Notes: a model not told the origin generated them from the letters alone. A stretch of 64,000 nt of DNA from Bog-756 sp963769765 (GCA_963769765.1 CAVYNA010000002.1:186001-250000); one strand, 5' to 3'; positions 50,668 to 60,240 are shown, counted from the stretch's first letter. Made by a program: numbers and translations.

Positions 50668-51696
50668 GTGGATCCGGTGATCTACTTCCTCTCCGACTAC
50701 GGGACCGCCGACGAGTTCGTCGGCATCGTCCGCGCCGTCCTCACCCGGATGGCACCGGGCGTCCCGATCATCGACCTCTGCCACGAGGTGGCGCCCTTCG
50801 ACGTGGACGGTGGTGCCGAGATGCTGCTCCGGTGTGCGCCGTCTCTCGGGCCCGGCGTCGTCCTGGCCGTCGTCGACCCCGGGGTCGGAACCGGTCGGCG
50901 GGGCGTCGCGATCGAGGTCGGCGTCGACCAACCGGCACGCAAGGGGGAGCGTCGAGAGGCGGTGCATCCGCGTTGGCTGGTCGGTCCCGACAACGGGCTG
51001 CTCCTCCCGGTGGCCGAGGCGCTCGGCGGTGCGACGTCGGTGGTCGAGCTCGACCGACCGTTCGACCCGTCGACCGCTGCGCGCGGAGCGGTGCGGGCCG
51101 AGACAGGATCGGTCGCCACTGGCCCGACCTTCGACGGGAGGGATCTGTTCGCACCCGCGGTCGCACACCTGGTCGCCGGCGGGGACCCGCGCCGACTCGG
51201 TCCGGCGGCGCCGTCGAGCTCGCTCGTGGGCGCCACCCGCGGCCCAGAACGCTCGTCAGCAGTCGGAGGCACCGTTTCGCCCGGCGGCGGTCGGGTCGCT
51301 CCGGTGCGGACCGACGTCGCCTGGATCGACCGGTTCGGCAACGTGCAGCTGCGTGCGACACCCGCCGATCTGGTGGCGGCCGGCCTCGACGCCCGCACCG
51401 GCCGGCACCTCCGGGTCGTCGTCGAGACAGGGGCGGGGAGCCGGATCGAGGCCGGAGCCGGATCCGGACCACCCGAGGGCGATCCCCGCATCGAGGCGAG
51501 GCGGGTGACGGCCTTCGGCGAGCTCGAGGAGGGGGAGCTCGGCCTCCTCGTCGATTCGAACGGCCGGCTCGCACTGGTCATGGACCGGAGCTCGGCGGCC
51601 GAACGGCTGGGGATGAGCGCCCGTGGCGGCAGGGTCGAACTCGAAGGCACGATGCCGACGGCGCCGCCCTCCGACCGCAATTCGTCCTCGACCTGA
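50668..51696 (+). CDS. SAM hydroxide adenosyltransferase family protein (DUF62)
   Basis: 342 residues. IYFLSDYGTADEFVGIVRAVL, LVGPDNGLLLPVAE and TFDGRDLFAPAVAHLVAG supply the Asp, Arg and His residues used to activate water or hydroxide against SAM, giving adenosine and methionine. The C-terminal domain has WIDRFGNVQLRATPADL. The linker between the domains is longer and more proline/glycine-rich than usual. It is related to chlorinase and fluorinase enzymes, but most bacterial members are hydrolases. Between proC and rex. Confidence 0.87.
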   Translation: MDPVIYFLSDYGTADEFVGIVRAVLTRMAPGVPIIDLCHEVAPFDVDGGAEMLLRCAPSLGPGVVLAVVDPGVGTGRRGVAIEVGVDQPARKGERREAVHPRWLVGPDNGLLLPVAEALGGATSVVELDRPFDPSTAARGAVRAETGSVATGPTFDGRDLFAPAVAHLVAGGDPRRLGPAAPSSSLVGATRGPERSSAVGGTVSPGGGRVAPVRTDVAWIDRFGNVQLRATPADLVAAGLDARTGRHLRVVVETGAGSRIEAGAGSGPPEGDPRIEARRVTAFGELEEGELGLLVDSNGRLALVMDRSSAAERLGMSARGGRVELEGTMPTAPPSDRNSSST

Positions 51697-51767
51697 GATC
51701 GACGGTGGCCGGGTCGCTGCCGACCCCCACGGCCTCGAGCTACCGCCGGAGGCCGGCTGGCCGTACG

Positions 51768-52538
51768 ATGCTGCCGGTGTCACCCGTGGGCAGCACGCCG
51801 ACGCCCGGTCCCCGCGCCGGTCCGCCCGTCTCCTCCGGGCGACGCATTCCCGAGGCGACGGTCACCAGGCTGCCCATCTACCAGCGGATCCTCGAGGAGC
51901 TGCTGCGCTCCGGCGCGACGACCGTCTCGTCCGAGCAGCTCGCGTCGGCGGCGCGGATCAACGCGGCGAAGGTCCGCAAGGACCTCTCGCTGCTCGGCTC
52001 GTTCGGCACGAGAGGCGCAGGGTACGACGCGGCCTTCCTCATCGAGCAGATCGACCGGCAGCTCGGGCTCGACCGCGTCTGGCCCGTGGTCATCGCCGGC
52101 ATCGGCAACCTGGGTCGGGCACTTGCACGGTCACAGGGGTTCGCGGCCCGGAACTTCAAGGTGACCGCGCTGCTCGACACCGACCCCGCGATCATCGGCG
52201 AGCGGGTCGACGGGGTCGTGGTGCGCCACCCCGACGACCTCCCCGAGCTCGCGACCGTGGTGTCGCTCGCCATCGGGGTCATCGCCACACCGGCGTCGGG
52301 GGCACAGCGGGTCGCGGACCTCATGGTCGACGCCGGCGTCCGTTCGATCCTCAACTTCGCACCGGCGGTGCTCGAGGTGCCGCCGACCGTGCTCCTCCGC
52401 TACGTGGACTTGAGCATCGAGCTGCAGGTCATGAGCTTCTACCAGTCACGGCTCGCCGACGGCGGCTCGGTGGACGGGCCGGGCGACCGGATGCCGGTGA
52501 TCCGATCGGTGGGTCTCACCACGAGCTCGTCGGAGTGA
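51768..52538 (+). CDS. rex: Redox-sensing transcriptional repressor Rex
   Basis: 256 residues. A proline-rich leader precedes the winged helix (TRLPIYQRILEELLRSGATTVSSEQLASAARINAAKVRKDLSLLGSFGTRGAGY). The NADH-binding Rossmann domain follows (VVIAGIGNLGRALARS, LDTDPAIIGE, GVIATPASGAQRVADLMV). Rex binds DNA when NADH/NAD+ is low and represses respiration genes. Upstream of hemACD it occupies the place seen in Streptomyces. GTG 51777 is an alternative start. I see no classical Rex operator in the rex-hemA gap, only a hairpin. Confidence 0.93.
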   Translation: MLPVSPVGSTPTPGPRAGPPVSSGRRIPEATVTRLPIYQRILEELLRSGATTVSSEQLASAARINAAKVRKDLSLLGSFGTRGAGYDAAFLIEQIDRQLGLDRVWPVVIAGIGNLGRALARSQGFAARNFKVTALLDTDPAIIGERVDGVVVRHPDDLPELATVVSLAIGVIATPASGAQRVADLMVDAGVRSILNFAPAVLEVPPTVLLRYVDLSIELQVMSFYQSRLADGGSVDGPGDRMPVIRSVGLTTSSSE

Positions 52539-52553
52539 GCCGGCTTGCCTGCG

Positions 52554-52579
52554 GACCGGTCGGGCGGTTCCGACCGGTC
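52554..52579. terminator. Perfect 10-bp hairpin between rex and hemA
   Basis: GACCGGTCGG pairs with CCGACCGGTC around GCGGTT, 15 bp after the rex stop and 152 bp before hemA. It could terminate rex or attenuate read-through into hemA. Confidence 0.55.
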
Positions 52580-52731
52580 GCTCACCAGCAGACATGCAGC
52601 CCGCGGACGGGAGGCCACCGGTTGCGCCCTACGCTTGAGTCGATGGTGGGCGCGAGCGGTCGTCGGGCGACCCGACGTCGTGACGGAGTGGGAGCACGAG
52701 TGGAGCGGCCGCGGAGTGGGACGGTGAGCGC

Positions 52732-54015
52732 ATGTCGGTGATCGTGGTCGGCCTCGAGCAGCGCCATGCACCGCTCGACCTGCTCGAACGGGTCGCGGTC
52801 ACCGAGGCCGAGCTGCCCAAGGCGCTCGGCAGGCTGCGTGACCGCTCGAATCTCTCCGAGGTGGTCGTGCTCTCGACCTGCCTGCGCACCGAGGTCTACG
52901 CGGTCGCCGACCGCTTCCACGACGGGGTCGCCGAGCTCTCGGAGTTCCTCGCGGCCATCGGCGCGAGCCCGGCCGACGCACTCTCGGAGCACCTCACCAT
53001 CCGGTTCGACGACGACGTGGCGCCCCATCTCTTCACGGTGGCCGCCGGGCTCGACTCGGCGGTGCTCGGTGAGTCGGAGGTGCTCGGCCAGGTCCGTCGT
53101 GCCTGGGAGCGGGCGCAGGCCGAGCAGGTCTGCGGACCGGTGCTCGGCACCCTCTTCCGACATGCCGTCGAGGCGGGCAAGCGCGTGCGCACGGAGACCT
53201 CGATCGCTCGGGGCACGACCTCTCTGTCGCAGAGCGCGGTCGAGCTGGCAGCGGAGCATCGCGAAGGTGGGCTGGCCGGCGCACACGTCCTGGTGCTCGG
53301 GGCGGGGGAGATGGGCGATGGCGTGGCCCGGGCGCTCGACGGCCATCCGGTCGCGGACCTGGTCGTCGCCAACCGCACCTCCGATCGGAGCGAGGCCCTG
53401 GTGGCCGGCCTTCCGCCATCGGTGGCCGCGGTCACCCGCACAGCCCCATTCGACCGCCTCGGCGAGCTGGCCGTCACGGTGGACGTGGTGTTCACGACGG
53501 TCGACACCGCACAGCCGGTGGTCGACCGGTCGATGCTCGCGCTCGCGGCCGACGGACGTGACGACGCCTCTCCGCTCGTCGTGGTCGACCTTGGTGTGCC
53601 GCGCAACGTCGAGCCGGCCGCGGGCGAGCTCTCCGGTGTGGTCCTGATCGACATGGACGTCCTGCGCGAGTCGGTCGCCGATGCACTGAGCGGCCGCCAA
53701 GAGGAGGTCGCCGAGGCATCGGGCATCGTTGACGAGGAGGTCGAGCGCTTCAGGGTGGCGGCCCGAGCACGCGACGCGGCACCAATCGTCTCAGCGTTGC
53801 GGGCGATGGTGGAGCAACAGCGGGTGGCAGAGCTCGAACGGCAGCGGTCGAAGCGTTCGGGGATGAGCGACGCCGAGTGGGACGAGCTCGACGCCGTCAC
53901 GCGCGCGGTCGTCGCCAAGCTGCTCCACCAGCCGACGATCGCCCTCAAGTCCGCGGCGGGCACCCCGCGCGCCGAACGCCTGACCGAGGCGCTGCGGACC
54001 CTCTTCGATCTCTGA
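52732..54015 (+). CDS. hemA: Glutamyl-tRNA reductase HemA
   Basis: 427 residues. LERVAVTEAELPKAL and VVLSTCLRTEVYAV carry the catalytic cysteine, with Leu where many enzymes have Asn in STCNR. HLFTVAAGLDSAVLGESEVLGQVRRAW, VLVLGAGEMGDGVARAL (NADPH domain) and a helical dimerisation tail ending LTEALRTLFDL complete it. It reduces Glu-tRNA to glutamate-1-semialdehyde, the first committed step of C5-pathway tetrapyrrole synthesis. It starts the hemA-C-cobA-D-B-L operon. Confidence 0.96.
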   Translation: MSVIVVGLEQRHAPLDLLERVAVTEAELPKALGRLRDRSNLSEVVVLSTCLRTEVYAVADRFHDGVAELSEFLAAIGASPADALSEHLTIRFDDDVAPHLFTVAAGLDSAVLGESEVLGQVRRAWERAQAEQVCGPVLGTLFRHAVEAGKRVRTETSIARGTTSLSQSAVELAAEHREGGLAGAHVLVLGAGEMGDGVARALDGHPVADLVVANRTSDRSEALVAGLPPSVAAVTRTAPFDRLGELAVTVDVVFTTVDTAQPVVDRSMLALAADGRDDASPLVVVDLGVPRNVEPAAGELSGVVLIDMDVLRESVADALSGRQEEVAEASGIVDEEVERFRVAARARDAAPIVSALRAMVEQQRVAELERQRSKRSGMSDAEWDELDAVTRAVVAKLLHQPTIALKSAAGTPRAERLTEALRTLFDL

Positions 54016-54037
54016 CGCCGGAGCCGGGCGACCTCCG

Positions 54038-55033
54038 ATGCCCATGTCTGCGGTCTTCCGCCTGGCCACCCGCGGATCTCCGCTCGCATTGGTGCAGGCC
54101 GGACGCGTCGCCGCACTCCTCGAACGCACCGGTGTCGCGACCGAGCTGGTGACCGTCGAGACCGAAGGCGACCGACGGACCGACGTGTCGCTCGGGCGGA
54201 TCGGTGGCCAGGGCATCTTCGTGAAAGAGGTGCAGGCGGCAGTCGTCCGCGGGGACGCCGATGCCGCGGTCCACTCCGCGAAGGACCTCCCCGCCTCACC
54301 GGGCGAACAGGTCCCCGGATTGGTGCTCGCCGCCGTCCCCGAGCGCGGCGACCCGCGTGACGCGCTGGTGGGCGGGTCGCTCCGTTCGCTCAGGACTGCG
54401 GCGCTGGTCGCGACCGGTTCGCCGCGCCGGAGGGCACAGTTGGCCAACCTCCGCCCCGACCTCGCCTTCACCGACCTCCGGGGCAACCTCGCGACCAGGC
54501 TCGCCGCGGTGGGTGCGGGCGGGGTCGACGCGGTCGTCGTGGCACGGGCGGCGCTCGAGCGACTCTCGTGGGAGCCGCCACCGGGTTGCACCGTCGAAGT
54601 GCTGAGCCCGTCGGTGATGGTGCCCCAGGTCGGGCAGGGGTCGCTCGCCGTCGAGTGCCGCGAGGGGGACGGTGCGACCCTCGACGCGCTCGCGTCCATC
54701 GACGACCGGCCCGCTCATGAGCTGCTCTTGGCGGAGCGGGCGTTCCTCGCCGCGCTCGGTGGTGGCTGCACCCTTCCGGTCGGGGCGACGGCGCGGTGGA
54801 CCGGACCGACTGACGACGGCTCGCCAGCGGAACCGATGACGCTCATCGGGATGCTCGCTTCCTTCGACGGCAAGGTCGTCCTCCGGCACGGTCAGGTCGG
54901 CTCGGGTCCGGAGGAACTCGGTCGATCGGTCGCCTGCTACCTCCTCGACGAAGCGGGAGGCCGCGAGCTCGATCTCGTCGACGTGCCCGCGGGTGCCGGT
55001 ACGGGCGACCATCCACCGACGGTCACGTCGTGA
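54038..55033 (+). CDS. hemC: Porphobilinogen deaminase HemC
   Basis: 331 residues. LATRGSPLALVQAGRVAALLE, GGQGIFVKEVQAAVVRGDADAAVHSAKDLP and ATGSPRRRAQLANLRPDL are substrate-binding signatures. LGGGCTLPVGATARW carries the cysteine that holds the dipyrromethane cofactor. It joins four porphobilinogens into hydroxymethylbilane. It overlaps cobA by GTGA. A second ATG at 54044 could be the start. Confidence 0.95.
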   Translation: MPMSAVFRLATRGSPLALVQAGRVAALLERTGVATELVTVETEGDRRTDVSLGRIGGQGIFVKEVQAAVVRGDADAAVHSAKDLPASPGEQVPGLVLAAVPERGDPRDALVGGSLRSLRTAALVATGSPRRRAQLANLRPDLAFTDLRGNLATRLAAVGAGGVDAVVVARAALERLSWEPPPGCTVEVLSPSVMVPQVGQGSLAVECREGDGATLDALASIDDRPAHELLLAERAFLAALGGGCTLPVGATARWTGPTDDGSPAEPMTLIGMLASFDGKVVLRHGQVGSGPEELGRSVACYLLDEAGGRELDLVDVPAGAGTGDHPPTVTS

Positions 55034-55755
55034 GCGTCGCGCTCGTCGGTGCCGGACCGGGCGACCCCGGGCTCTTGACGCTCCGCGGCGCGCAACTGCT
55101 CGAACGCGCCGACGTCGTGATCCACGACCGCCTCGTCGCGGCGGAGGTCCTGGCACTCGCAAGACGGGGTGCGGCGCTGATCGACGTCGGCAAGCGTCCA
55201 GGTGAGCCCGACCGCCAGGCGCGGATCAACGCGCTCCTCGTCGAGCACGGGCGTTCCGGCCGCCGGGTGGTGCGACTCAAGGGTGGTGACCCGTTCGTCT
55301 TCGGGCGTGGCGGCGAAGAGGCCGAAGCACTGCGGGCGGCAGGCGTCGAGTACGAGGTGGTGCCGGGGGTCTCTGCCGCGTTCGCCGCACCGGCGGCCGC
55401 GGGCATCCCGGTCACCCACCGGGCTGCGTCGAGCTGGGTGACGGTCGTGACCGGCCACGCAGGTGAAGCCGAGCCGCGGGTCGACTGGGCCGCGCTCGGT
55501 GCACACGACGGGACCCTCGTGGTGCTCATGGGGATGGCCGAGCGCGCACGGATCGCCGCCGAGCTGCAGGAGGCAGGCCGGAGCCCCGACACCCCGGTCG
55601 CAGTGGTGCACTGGGCGACGACGGCCGGCCAGCGGGTGGTGCGCACGACCCTCGGCGGTCTGGAAGAGGTCGAGCTCCCGCCTCCTTCGGTGATCGTGAT
55701 CGGTGCGGTGGCAGGCCTCGACCTCGGGACGACCGGGGCGGAGCGGGAGTCGTGA
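55030..55755 (+). CDS. cobA: Uroporphyrinogen-III C-methyltransferase
   Basis: 241 residues. VALVGAGPGDPGLLTLRGAQLLERADVVIHDRL, RLKGGDPFVFGRGGEEAEAL and PGVSAAFAAPAAAGIPVTHR are the SUMT signatures. It methylates uroporphyrinogen III at C2 and C7 to precorrin-2, feeding siroheme and cobalamin. That suits an organism with B12-dependent IcmF. It overlaps hemC and hemD by GTGA on both sides, so the branch enzyme is embedded in the heme operon. Confidence 0.95.
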   Translation: MSVALVGAGPGDPGLLTLRGAQLLERADVVIHDRLVAAEVLALARRGAALIDVGKRPGEPDRQARINALLVEHGRSGRRVVRLKGGDPFVFGRGGEEAEALRAAGVEYEVVPGVSAAFAAPAAAGIPVTHRAASSWVTVVTGHAGEAEPRVDWAALGAHDGTLVVLMGMAERARIAAELQEAGRSPDTPVAVVHWATTAGQRVVRTTLGGLEEVELPPPSVIVIGAVAGLDLGTTGAERES

Positions 55756-56558
55756 GCGGTCCGGGGCTCGCGGGGCGGACCGTCGTCGTCACGAGAGGAC
55801 GCGACCGGGCCGGCGCGCTGGCGCGCGCGCTGGTCGGACTGGGAGCGACCGTCGTGGAGCTCCCGGCGATCGAGATCGTCGACCCGGCCGACGGCGGCCG
55901 GGCGCTGACCGCGGCGACCGACGCGCTCGTCGCGGGAGAGTACGCATGGGTGGCGGTGACGTCGTCGAACGCGGCCGACCGGCTCTTCGCCTCGCTCGGT
56001 GACCGCCGGCCCTCGATCGCGGTGCACTGGGCGGCGGTCGGTCCGGCGACCGCCGCGGGCCTCGAAGACCGGGGCGTGACATGCGCCCTGATCGCCGAGC
56101 CGGCGACCGCCGCCGCATTGGTCGACGCGTTCCCTGCGCCACCATCCGGTGACGTCGGTCGACACGTCCGCGTCCTCTTCCCGCGCGCCGAGCACGCTCG
56201 TGCCACGCTCGCCTCCGGACTCGCGTCGAAGGGCTGGCTCGTCGACGAGGTCGTCGCCTACCGGACCGTCGCGGGCAGCCCGCCCGCCGATGCGCTCACT
56301 GCGGCCTGTCGGGCGGATGCGGTGCTCTTCACGTCACCGTCGACGGTCACCCGCACGCTCGAGCTCCTCGGGCCTGGCGGCGTGCCACCGCTCGTCGTGA
56401 CCATCGGGCCGGTCACCACAGCGGCGGCTCGCGGCGCCGGACTGACGGTCGCCGGTGAGGCGGACCCGCACACGGCTGACGGACTGGCTCTCGCGCTCAC
56501 CCGCGTGCTCCCTCCGGTCGGCAGCGACGGTTCGACCGCCGGGGGTGCGGAGCAGTGA
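55752..56558 (+). CDS. hemD: Uroporphyrinogen-III synthase HemD
   Basis: 268 residues. GRTVVVTRGRDRAGALARALVGLGATVVELPAIEI, YAWVAVTSSNAADRLF, WAAVGPATAAGLEDRG and VLFTSPSTVTRTLELL fit the poorly conserved HemD family. It closes hydroxymethylbilane with inversion of ring D to uroporphyrinogen III. It is coupled to cobA by GTGA, as in the fused CobA-HemD proteins of other bacteria. Confidence 0.92.
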   Translation: MSGPGLAGRTVVVTRGRDRAGALARALVGLGATVVELPAIEIVDPADGGRALTAATDALVAGEYAWVAVTSSNAADRLFASLGDRRPSIAVHWAAVGPATAAGLEDRGVTCALIAEPATAAALVDAFPAPPSGDVGRHVRVLFPRAEHARATLASGLASKGWLVDEVVAYRTVAGSPPADALTAACRADAVLFTSPSTVTRTLELLGPGGVPPLVVTIGPVTTAAARGAGLTVAGEADPHTADGLALALTRVLPPVGSDGSTAGGAEQ

Positions 56559-56652
56559 CCTCGAGCGCGGTGCTTTCCGGCGGGCGTGACGGCCCGCTTC
56601 CGGCCGGGCTGTCCGAGCCACCCTGCGACGCGACCCCGTAGGCTGGAGCTTC

Positions 56653-57690
56653 GTGGAAGATGACGTGTCCGACCTGGTGGAAGCTGGCGCAGCGGGGGCC
56701 CGTGCACCCTTCCGCCGAATGCGACGCCTGCGGCGGACTCCCGCGCTCAGAAGGCTGGTCGCCGAGACGCGCCTCTCCGTCGACGATCTGGTCGCGCCGC
56801 TGTTCGTGGCGGACGGCATCGACGGGCCGCGACCGGTCGTGTCACTGCCGGGCGTCGTCCAGCACACGGTGGACTCGGTGGCGATCGAGGCGAAGCGGCT
56901 CGCCGCGCTCGATGTGCCCGCGTTGATCCTCTTCGGGGTCCCGAGGCCCGAGGACAAGGACCCTGTCGGCTCCGCGGCGTCCCGACCCGACGGGATCACC
57001 CAGCGGGCGCTCGTCGCGGTGCGCGACGCCGTCGGAGACCGAATGGTGGTGATGGCCGACTGCTGCCTCGACGAGTTCACCGACCACGGTCACTGCGGCG
57101 TGCTCGATCCGATGACGGGCGAGGTCGACAACGACCCGACCATCGAACGGTATGCGGAGCTCGCCGTCGCACAGGCCGCGGCCGGTGCAGACGTCGTCGC
57201 ACCCAGCGGCATGATGGACGGGCAGGTCGCGGCGATCCGCCGGGCGCTCGACCGGAACGGCTCGGACCAGATTGCGATCCTCGCCTACTCGGCGAAGTAC
57301 GCGTCCGCGCTGTACGGACCGTTCCGTGACGCGGCCGGCGTCACCATCGCCGGAGGCGGTGACCGGAAGGGCTACCAGCAGGACCCGCGCAACCGGAGAG
57401 AAGGGGTCGCGGAAGCCCTTGCAGATCTGGCCGAGGGAGCCGACATGGTGATGGTCAAGCCGGCGCTCACCTCCCTCGACGTGATCGCCGACGTGCGTGC
57501 GGCGGTGGATGTTCCGGTCGGTGCCTACCACGTGAGCGGTGAGTACGCGATGGTGATGGCCGCCGCGGAGCGCGGGTGGATCGACGGCGACGCGGTGGCC
57601 TTCGAGGAGCTGACCGCGGTCCGCCGGGCGGGCGCCGACTTCGTGCTCACCTACTTCGCCGCTCGGGTCGCCGAGGCACTCGGTGGCTGA
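56653..57690 (+). CDS. hemB: Porphobilinogen synthase HemB
   Basis: 345 residues. RPRRMRRLRRTPALR-like RRMRRLRRTPALRRLVAET starts the barrel. VMADCCLDEFTDHGHCGVLD has the cysteine/histidine zinc-type metal site. Schiff-base lysines are in ILAYSAKYASALYGPFRDA and MVMVKPALTSLDV. It condenses two 5-aminolevulinates to porphobilinogen. It overlaps hemL by eight bases. Confidence 0.96.
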   Translation: MEDDVSDLVEAGAAGARAPFRRMRRLRRTPALRRLVAETRLSVDDLVAPLFVADGIDGPRPVVSLPGVVQHTVDSVAIEAKRLAALDVPALILFGVPRPEDKDPVGSAASRPDGITQRALVAVRDAVGDRMVVMADCCLDEFTDHGHCGVLDPMTGEVDNDPTIERYAELAVAQAAAGADVVAPSGMMDGQVAAIRRALDRNGSDQIAILAYSAKYASALYGPFRDAAGVTIAGGGDRKGYQQDPRNRREGVAEALADLAEGADMVMVKPALTSLDVIADVRAAVDVPVGAYHVSGEYAMVMAAAERGWIDGDAVAFEELTAVRRAGADFVLTYFAARVAEALGG

Positions 57691-59002
57691 GCACGCCCGG
57701 TCGGCGGCACTCTTCGACCGGGCGTGCGCGGTGATTCCGGGTGGAGTCAACTCGCCGGTCCGGTCCTTCCGGACCGTCGGCGGCCATCCCTACTTCGTCA
57801 CACGGGGTGAGGGAGCGTACGTCTGGGACGCCGACGGCAACCGGCTCCTCGACTTCGTGCAGTCGTACGGTGCGTCGATTCTCGGGCACGCCGCGCCGGC
57901 GGTCGTGCGCGCGATTGCCGCCGCAGCGGCGTCGGGGACGTCCTTCGGTGCGCCGACCGAGGGCGAGGTCCTCCTCGCGGAAGCCATCTGCGCGCGGGTG
58001 CCGGGCTGCGAGCAGGTCCGCCTCGTGTCGTCCGGCACGGAAGCCGCGATGAGTGCGTTGCGGGTCGCCCGCGGCTTCACCGGCAGGTCCCGGATCGTGA
58101 AGTTCGCCGGCTGCTACCACGGACACTCCGACGGGCTGCTCGCAGGCGGTGGGAGCGGGGTGGCCACGCTCGGCCTGCCCGACTCGGCGGGGGTCCCGGA
58201 AGGGGCCGTCGCGCAGACGGTCGTCGCGCCCTACAACGTGGTCCCCGAGCTCGACGAGCAGGTCGCGTGTGTGATCGTCGAGCCGGTCGCCGCCAACATG
58301 GGCCTCGTCGAGCCGCGCACCGGGTTCCTCGAAGGTCTCCGCGCGGCGTGCGACGCGGCCGGTTCGCTGCTCATCTTCGACGAGGTGATCACCGGTTTCC
58401 GGCTCGGGGAGTCCGGCGCGTCCGGTCGGACCGGCGTGCGGCCCGACCTCTGGTGTTTCGGGAAGGTCATCGGGGGCGGGCTGCCGGTCGGTGCGTTCGG
58501 TGGCCGCGCCGAGGTGCTCGCGGTGCTCGCGCCCGAGGGCGACGTCTATCAGGCCGGCACCCTTTCGGGGAACCCACTTGCCACGGCGGCCGGGCGGACG
58601 GTGCTCGAGTTGCTCGACGCGGATGCATACGCAGGACTCGCGGCACGGGTGGGCCGGTTCGCTCCGGCTCTCGAGCAGGTCCTCAGCGGCGCGCTCTCGC
58701 GGGCGGGCGCCACCGACGCGTCCGGCCATCCGCTCGGTGCGCAGGTGCCCGTCGTGGGCCCGCTGTTCGGCCTCTTCTTCACCCCGGTCGGATCCGACCC
58801 GGTGCACGACCACGACGGCGCCACGGCATCCGCGGCGACCGGTCTCTACGCGCGGCTCTTCCACGCAATGCTCGAGCGTGGCGTGGCGCTCGCCCCGGGC
58901 GCGTACGAAGTGGCGTTCCCGTCCATGGCACATGGCGATGACGAGCTCGACCGTGCCCTCGAGATCGCGTCCGAGGCGATCGTCGCCGCGCTCGCCCGGT
59001 GA
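57683..59002 (+). CDS. hemL: Glutamate-1-semialdehyde 2,1-aminomutase HemL
   Basis: 439 residues, GTG start. ACAVIPGGVNSPVRSFRTVGG, VRLVSSGTEAAMSALRVARGFTGR, LLIFDEVITGFRLG and the PLP-lysine motif WCFGKVIGGGLPVGAFGGR are diagnostic. It turns glutamate-1-semialdehyde into 5-aminolevulinate, completing the C5 route started by HemA. It is last of the clear tetrapyrrole genes in this operon. Confidence 0.96.
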   Translation: MAEHARSAALFDRACAVIPGGVNSPVRSFRTVGGHPYFVTRGEGAYVWDADGNRLLDFVQSYGASILGHAAPAVVRAIAAAAASGTSFGAPTEGEVLLAEAICARVPGCEQVRLVSSGTEAAMSALRVARGFTGRSRIVKFAGCYHGHSDGLLAGGGSGVATLGLPDSAGVPEGAVAQTVVAPYNVVPELDEQVACVIVEPVAANMGLVEPRTGFLEGLRAACDAAGSLLIFDEVITGFRLGESGASGRTGVRPDLWCFGKVIGGGLPVGAFGGRAEVLAVLAPEGDVYQAGTLSGNPLATAAGRTVLELLDADAYAGLAARVGRFAPALEQVLSGALSRAGATDASGHPLGAQVPVVGPLFGLFFTPVGSDPVHDHDGATASAATGLYARLFHAMLERGVALAPGAYEVAFPSMAHGDDELDRALEIASEAIVAALAR

Positions 59003-59003
59003 G

Positions 59004-60206
59004 GTGAGCGTGCCGACGGTCGACAGCCGCCTGCACCCACCGCGGGCGGTGCCCGATGCGTCGACGTTCCGGTTCACCGGCGCGACGCTCGAAGGCGATG
59101 GTCCAGCACCGCCCACGACGGGCTGGACGTTCGAGATCGGTGAGACCGGCGTCGCACTCTCGGGGTCCGCGGCAGGTCCACGGTGGACCGTCAGACGCTC
59201 TGACCTCACGGCGGTCGATCTCGGGCCCGTCCGACGAGGACCGCTCGGGCGTCCGTCGGTCCCGGTCGACGTGGTGGTCGGCGCCCGGACCACCAGGCTG
59301 TGGGTCGACGGCGGTCCCGCGCACGCGGTGCAGCTGGAGGGTCTCGCGACGTGGATCGGCACTGCACGTGGTCACCGCCGGACTCGCCGCTCCGGTCGCG
59401 TCGCACTGGTGACCGGCTCGGCGTCGCTGCTCGCAGCCGGAGTGCTCGCCGTCGCGCTCGCGAGCGTGCATGGCGGTTCGACGCCCGCGCCGCGGGTGGT
59501 CGCACCGGACCTCCCCTCTGCCGACCAGCAACTCGCCGACGCCGTTTTGTTGACCCGGCACGATCTCCCACCGGGATGGACGGTCGGCAGTGTTGGCGGC
59601 GCCCCCGTCACCACGCACGACCGTACGGCCCAGGCTGCGATCGCCACTGCGTTCTCGCACTGCAGCGGCGTCTCGGGCCAGCAGGCCGCGTTCGTGCTCG
59701 GGGGACGAACCGCCGACGAGACCGCGCAGTCGTCGTCACCGGTCTTCGTCGGGCCGTCGCCGGCGGAGCGTTCGGGTGCCGCGCTCGAGCTGCAGACCGA
59801 GGCAACGGTGGTGCGGACCAACCGTGACGAGGGGACCGACCTCGCCCTCCTCGGCAACCCCGACGTGCCGCGGTGTGCCGCCGTCGCGATCGCGTCCGAG
59901 CTCCAGCTCGGCGTCGACGACGCGACAGGTGGCACCGGCCGACCGGGCCCGCCATCGGCGACGGTCCTGCACCTCGTCGCACCGGCCGGCGAGCAGGCGG
60001 TCGGCCTCGAGACGACGTTCACCGTCTCCGACGGGTCGACGGCCATTCCGGTCCAGGTGGTGGATGCCACCGTCGGCAGCGGCCGGATCGAGGCGCAGTT
60101 CCAGGCGTTCGCCATCGGCGGCACCGTCCCCGTGCTGGTGGTGTCAGCATCGCTGACAACGCTCGAGCTCCGCGTCGCGAGTCAGGGCAGGTCAGTGACG
60201 GTGTAG
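59004..60206 (+). CDS. Membrane-anchored protein with extracellular LPxGW domain
   Basis: 400 residues. A cytosolic beta-rich domain of about 125 residues (TGWTFEIGETGVALSGSAAGPRWTVRRSDLTAVDLG) precedes one membrane helix (VALVTGSASLLAAGVLAVALA). The extracellular part starts DAVLLTRHDLPPGWTVGSV, with HCSG and SSPVF motifs. The following gene has the same layout and similar motifs, so the two look like paralogues. The start codon almost touches the hemL stop, suggesting co-transcription. Function unknown. Confidence 0.72.
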   Translation: MSVPTVDSRLHPPRAVPDASTFRFTGATLEGDGPAPPTTGWTFEIGETGVALSGSAAGPRWTVRRSDLTAVDLGPVRRGPLGRPSVPVDVVVGARTTRLWVDGGPAHAVQLEGLATWIGTARGHRRTRRSGRVALVTGSASLLAAGVLAVALASVHGGSTPAPRVVAPDLPSADQQLADAVLLTRHDLPPGWTVGSVGGAPVTTHDRTAQAAIATAFSHCSGVSGQQAAFVLGGRTADETAQSSSPVFVGPSPAERSGAALELQTEATVVRTNRDEGTDLALLGNPDVPRCAAVAIASELQLGVDDATGGTGRPGPPSATVLHLVAPAGEQAVGLETTFTVSDGSTAIPVQVVDATVGSGRIEAQFQAFAIGGTVPVLVVSASLTTLELRVASQGRSVTV

Positions 60207-60240
60207 ACGTCCGAGCGACCTTTCCCCACCGGTTCTCGCG

